This document shows positions 13,381-14,391 of a stretch of DNA of 14,391 bases, piece by piece. Origin of the DNA: Candidatus Methanomethylicia archaeon. GTDB lineage: Archaea > Thermoproteota > Methanomethylicia > Methanomethylicales > Methanomethylicaceae. A model generated the notes under the pieces. That model had not been told where the DNA came from. It saw only the letters and a program-made list of their open reading frames with translations, and did no database searches. The stretch's first letter is position 1. Each line of letters starts with the position of its first letter. Location of the stretch: contig JANHAI010000008.1 of the NCBI GenBank assembly GCA_024464205.1, positions 1-14,391 of the forward strand, read 5' to 3'. Made by a program: the position numbers and the translations under genes.

Positions 13381-13999
13381 CGTGTTGGGGGATTATTACT
13401 ACCGTGCAGCCCGAAGGGAAGGATATAGGTCGAGGTCAGCACTTAAGCTGAAGGAGATCGCTCAGAAGTACCACATATTGCGCAGGGGCTCTTCTGTAGC
13501 TGATTTGGGCGCAGCCCCTGGGGGCTGGCTCCAAGTCGAGAGAGAATTTGTCGGCAGCGATGGCTTGGTGATCGGGATCGACATATCTCCGATAAGGCCC
13601 CTCCCTTTCGAGAACGTGAAGCTGATACAGGGGGACATCGCCTCCCCAGAGACCCGCGAAAAGATATACTCGATCGCCGGCCGCAAGCTCGACGTCATCG
13701 TCTCTGACTTGGCCCCAAAGTTCACTGGCGTCCATGACGTCGACCATTCAAGGCAGATTGGCCTTGCATTGATGGCTCTCGAGAGCGCAAAGATGCTGCT
13801 TAAGAGGAACGGGAGCATGATCATAAAAGTCCTCATGGGCTCCGAATTCAAGTCCTTCCAGAACGAGACAGTGCGCCTCTTCAGGAACGTAAGGATCTGC
13901 AAGCCAGCTGCTTCCAGGGACACAAGCTCAGAGGTATACCTCGTTTGCACCGGATTCAAAGGCGAGCCCTCCCCTCCCTCGCCTTCTGAAGCGGCTTGA
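13364..13999 (+). CDS. rlmE: RlmE/FtsJ-type ribosomal RNA 2'-O-methyltransferase
   Basis: SAM-dependent 2'-O-methyltransferase that, in the characterised family, modifies U2552 of 23S rRNA in the peptidyl-transferase region. The 211-residue Rossmann protein starts with YYYRAARREGYRSRSALKL, typical of RrmJ/RlmE. The SAM motif DLGAAPGGW is at 47-55 and GIDISP at 71-76. The K-D-K-E catalytic tetrad is visible as K28, D115 (SDLAP), K155 (IIKVL) and E190 (SSEVYLV). A short Pro/Ser-rich tail follows the domain. It overlaps the TFE-beta gene by 17 bases and is thus in its operon, followed by nop5 with its own TATA-like box. The catalytic set is complete. Confidence 0.93.
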   Translation: MPKKDSVLGDYYYRAARREGYRSRSALKLKEIAQKYHILRRGSSVADLGAAPGGWLQVEREFVGSDGLVIGIDISPIRPLPFENVKLIQGDIASPETREKIYSIAGRKLDVIVSDLAPKFTGVHDVDHSRQIGLALMALESAKMLLKRNGSMIIKVLMGSEFKSFQNETVRLFRNVRICKPAASRDTSSEVYLVCTGFKGEPSPPSPSEAA

Positions 14000-14027
14000 G
14001 CACAATCTCCATGGCGAACATCCCGAC

Positions 14028-14036
14028 ATTTATTAA
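14028..14036 (+). promoter_or_regulatory. TATA-like box of nop5
   Basis: ATTTATTAA predicts a transcript start near 14058-14060, after the in-frame ATG at 14042. It therefore favours TTG 14072 as the nop5 start, with GGTG at 14061-14064. Confidence 0.5.
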
Positions 14037-14071
14037 TGTGCATGCAAATAAAGTGGAAATGGTGTAGGGTT

Positions 14072-14391
14072 TTGAGGTGCTACATCGTCGACAGCTACAT
14101 GGGGTTTTTCGCCTATAACGATGATCTGAAGCTTATCAAATGGAGGGCATTCCCCTCCCCAGAGGAGGCGGTCGATCAGCTCTCGGTCCTCGAGAGGACG
14201 GGCTCATCCGGCGATCTTGAGATATTGATCCACGATCTCAAGGAGATGGGCTTCGACGAATTTGTCTTCGAGGATGAGCAGGAAGGAAAGGTTGCAAAAG
14301 AGAAATACGGCATATCTTCTTCGGTGACCTATCCGAGTGATGGGGGGAAAGCCTTCAGGGCTTCTATAGCCAACGCTGCTTCAGCAGCTGG
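14072..14391 (+). CDS. nop5: Nop5 (Nop56/58), C/D box sRNP scaffold, N-terminal part (cut by window end)
   Basis: Bridges L7Ae and fibrillarin on C/D box guide RNAs that direct 2'-O-methylation of rRNA and tRNA. Only the first 106 residues are visible. The opening CYIVDSYMGFFAYNDDLKLI and the following RAFPSPEEAVDQL match the Nop5 N-terminal domain that binds fibrillarin; the coiled coil and Nop domain lie beyond the window. TTG 14072 is chosen, 7 bases after GGTG; an in-frame ATG at 14042 lies upstream of the predicted transcript start and adds an odd Trp/Lys-rich leader. In archaea the fibrillarin gene usually follows directly, which cannot be seen here. It extends the RNA-modification theme of gar1 and rlmE. 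Confidence 0.85.
   Translation, partial: MRCYIVDSYMGFFAYNDDLKLIKWRAFPSPEEAVDQLSVLERTGSSGDLEILIHDLKEMGFDEFVFEDEQEGKVAKEKYGISSSVTYPSDGGKAFRASIANAASAA

Noticed and set aside
13462..14043. 193-codon open frame on the minus strand opposite rlmE
   Set aside because: It is antisense to an intact methyltransferase with all catalytic residues, and its translation has no domain-like pattern.
14042..14071. ATG at 14042 as the nop5 start
   Set aside because: It lies too close to the TATA box to be on the transcript, and its ten extra residues do not resemble a Nop5 start.

Overview
The window reads as a chromosomal segment of an archaeon. It encodes archaeal-type proteins throughout: TFB, a probable TFE-beta, Gar1, Nop5, SRP19, ribosomal protein S8e, a GPN-loop GTPase, DUF373 and a tRNA G10 methyltransferase. 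Promoters look archaeal (AT-rich TATA-like boxes about 22-30 bases before starts), and several genes have GGTG/GGAG Shine-Dalgarno sites or appear leaderless. HypA, HypE and the radical-SAM enzyme AmrS suggest an anaerobe with [NiFe] hydrogenases encoded elsewhere. A TFE-beta-like factor beside TFB fits a TACK-type lineage better than most Euryarchaeota, but the exact phylum cannot be fixed from the sequence. I see no mobile element, CRISPR array, tRNA or rRNA. Coding density is high and no gene-free stretch exceeds about 140 bases.

Layout. 1-1516 (minus): PRPP synthetase, then a tRNA (guanine-10-N2) methyltransferase whose 3' end is cut by the window edge. 1580-2593 (plus): AmrS, divergent from prs. 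2693-5342 (plus): a tight four-gene operon of small zinc ribbon, CinA/MoaB-fold protein, GPN-loop GTPase and a long coiled-coil protein. 5420-6514 (plus): DUF373, an N-terminal soluble domain followed by six membrane helices. 6543-8506 (minus): cis-prenyltransferase and an M24 Xaa-Pro peptidase, each with its own TATA-like box. 8647-9192 (plus): DUF84 house-cleaning NTPase. 9323-11260: hypE and hypA on the minus strand, separated by the S8e gene on the plus strand. 11324-14391 (plus): an information-processing block of SRP19, Gar1, TFB, probable TFE-beta, RlmE-type 2'-O-methyltransferase and the start of Nop5.

Most genes serve core information processing: RNA modification (Trm-G10, Gar1, RlmE, Nop5), translation (S8e), secretion (SRP19) and transcription initiation (TFB, TFE-beta). 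The rest supply nucleotides (PRPP synthetase), clean up nucleotides (DUF84), support membrane and glycan lipid carriers (cis-prenyltransferase), or mature hydrogenases (HypA/HypE).

The window is mostly ordinary housekeeping. The observations most worth checking are: (1) a strong predicted hairpin filling the short gar1 leader and burying its Shine-Dalgarno site, with a possible 23-codon upstream ORF across it; (2) the zinc ribbon/CinA-fold/GPN GTPase/coiled-coil operon, whose joint role is unknown; (3) back-to-back core promoters of hypA and srp19 sharing a 13-base palindrome; and (4) a TFE-beta-like Fe-S winged-helix gene beside tfb, with a TATA box inside the last tfb codons.
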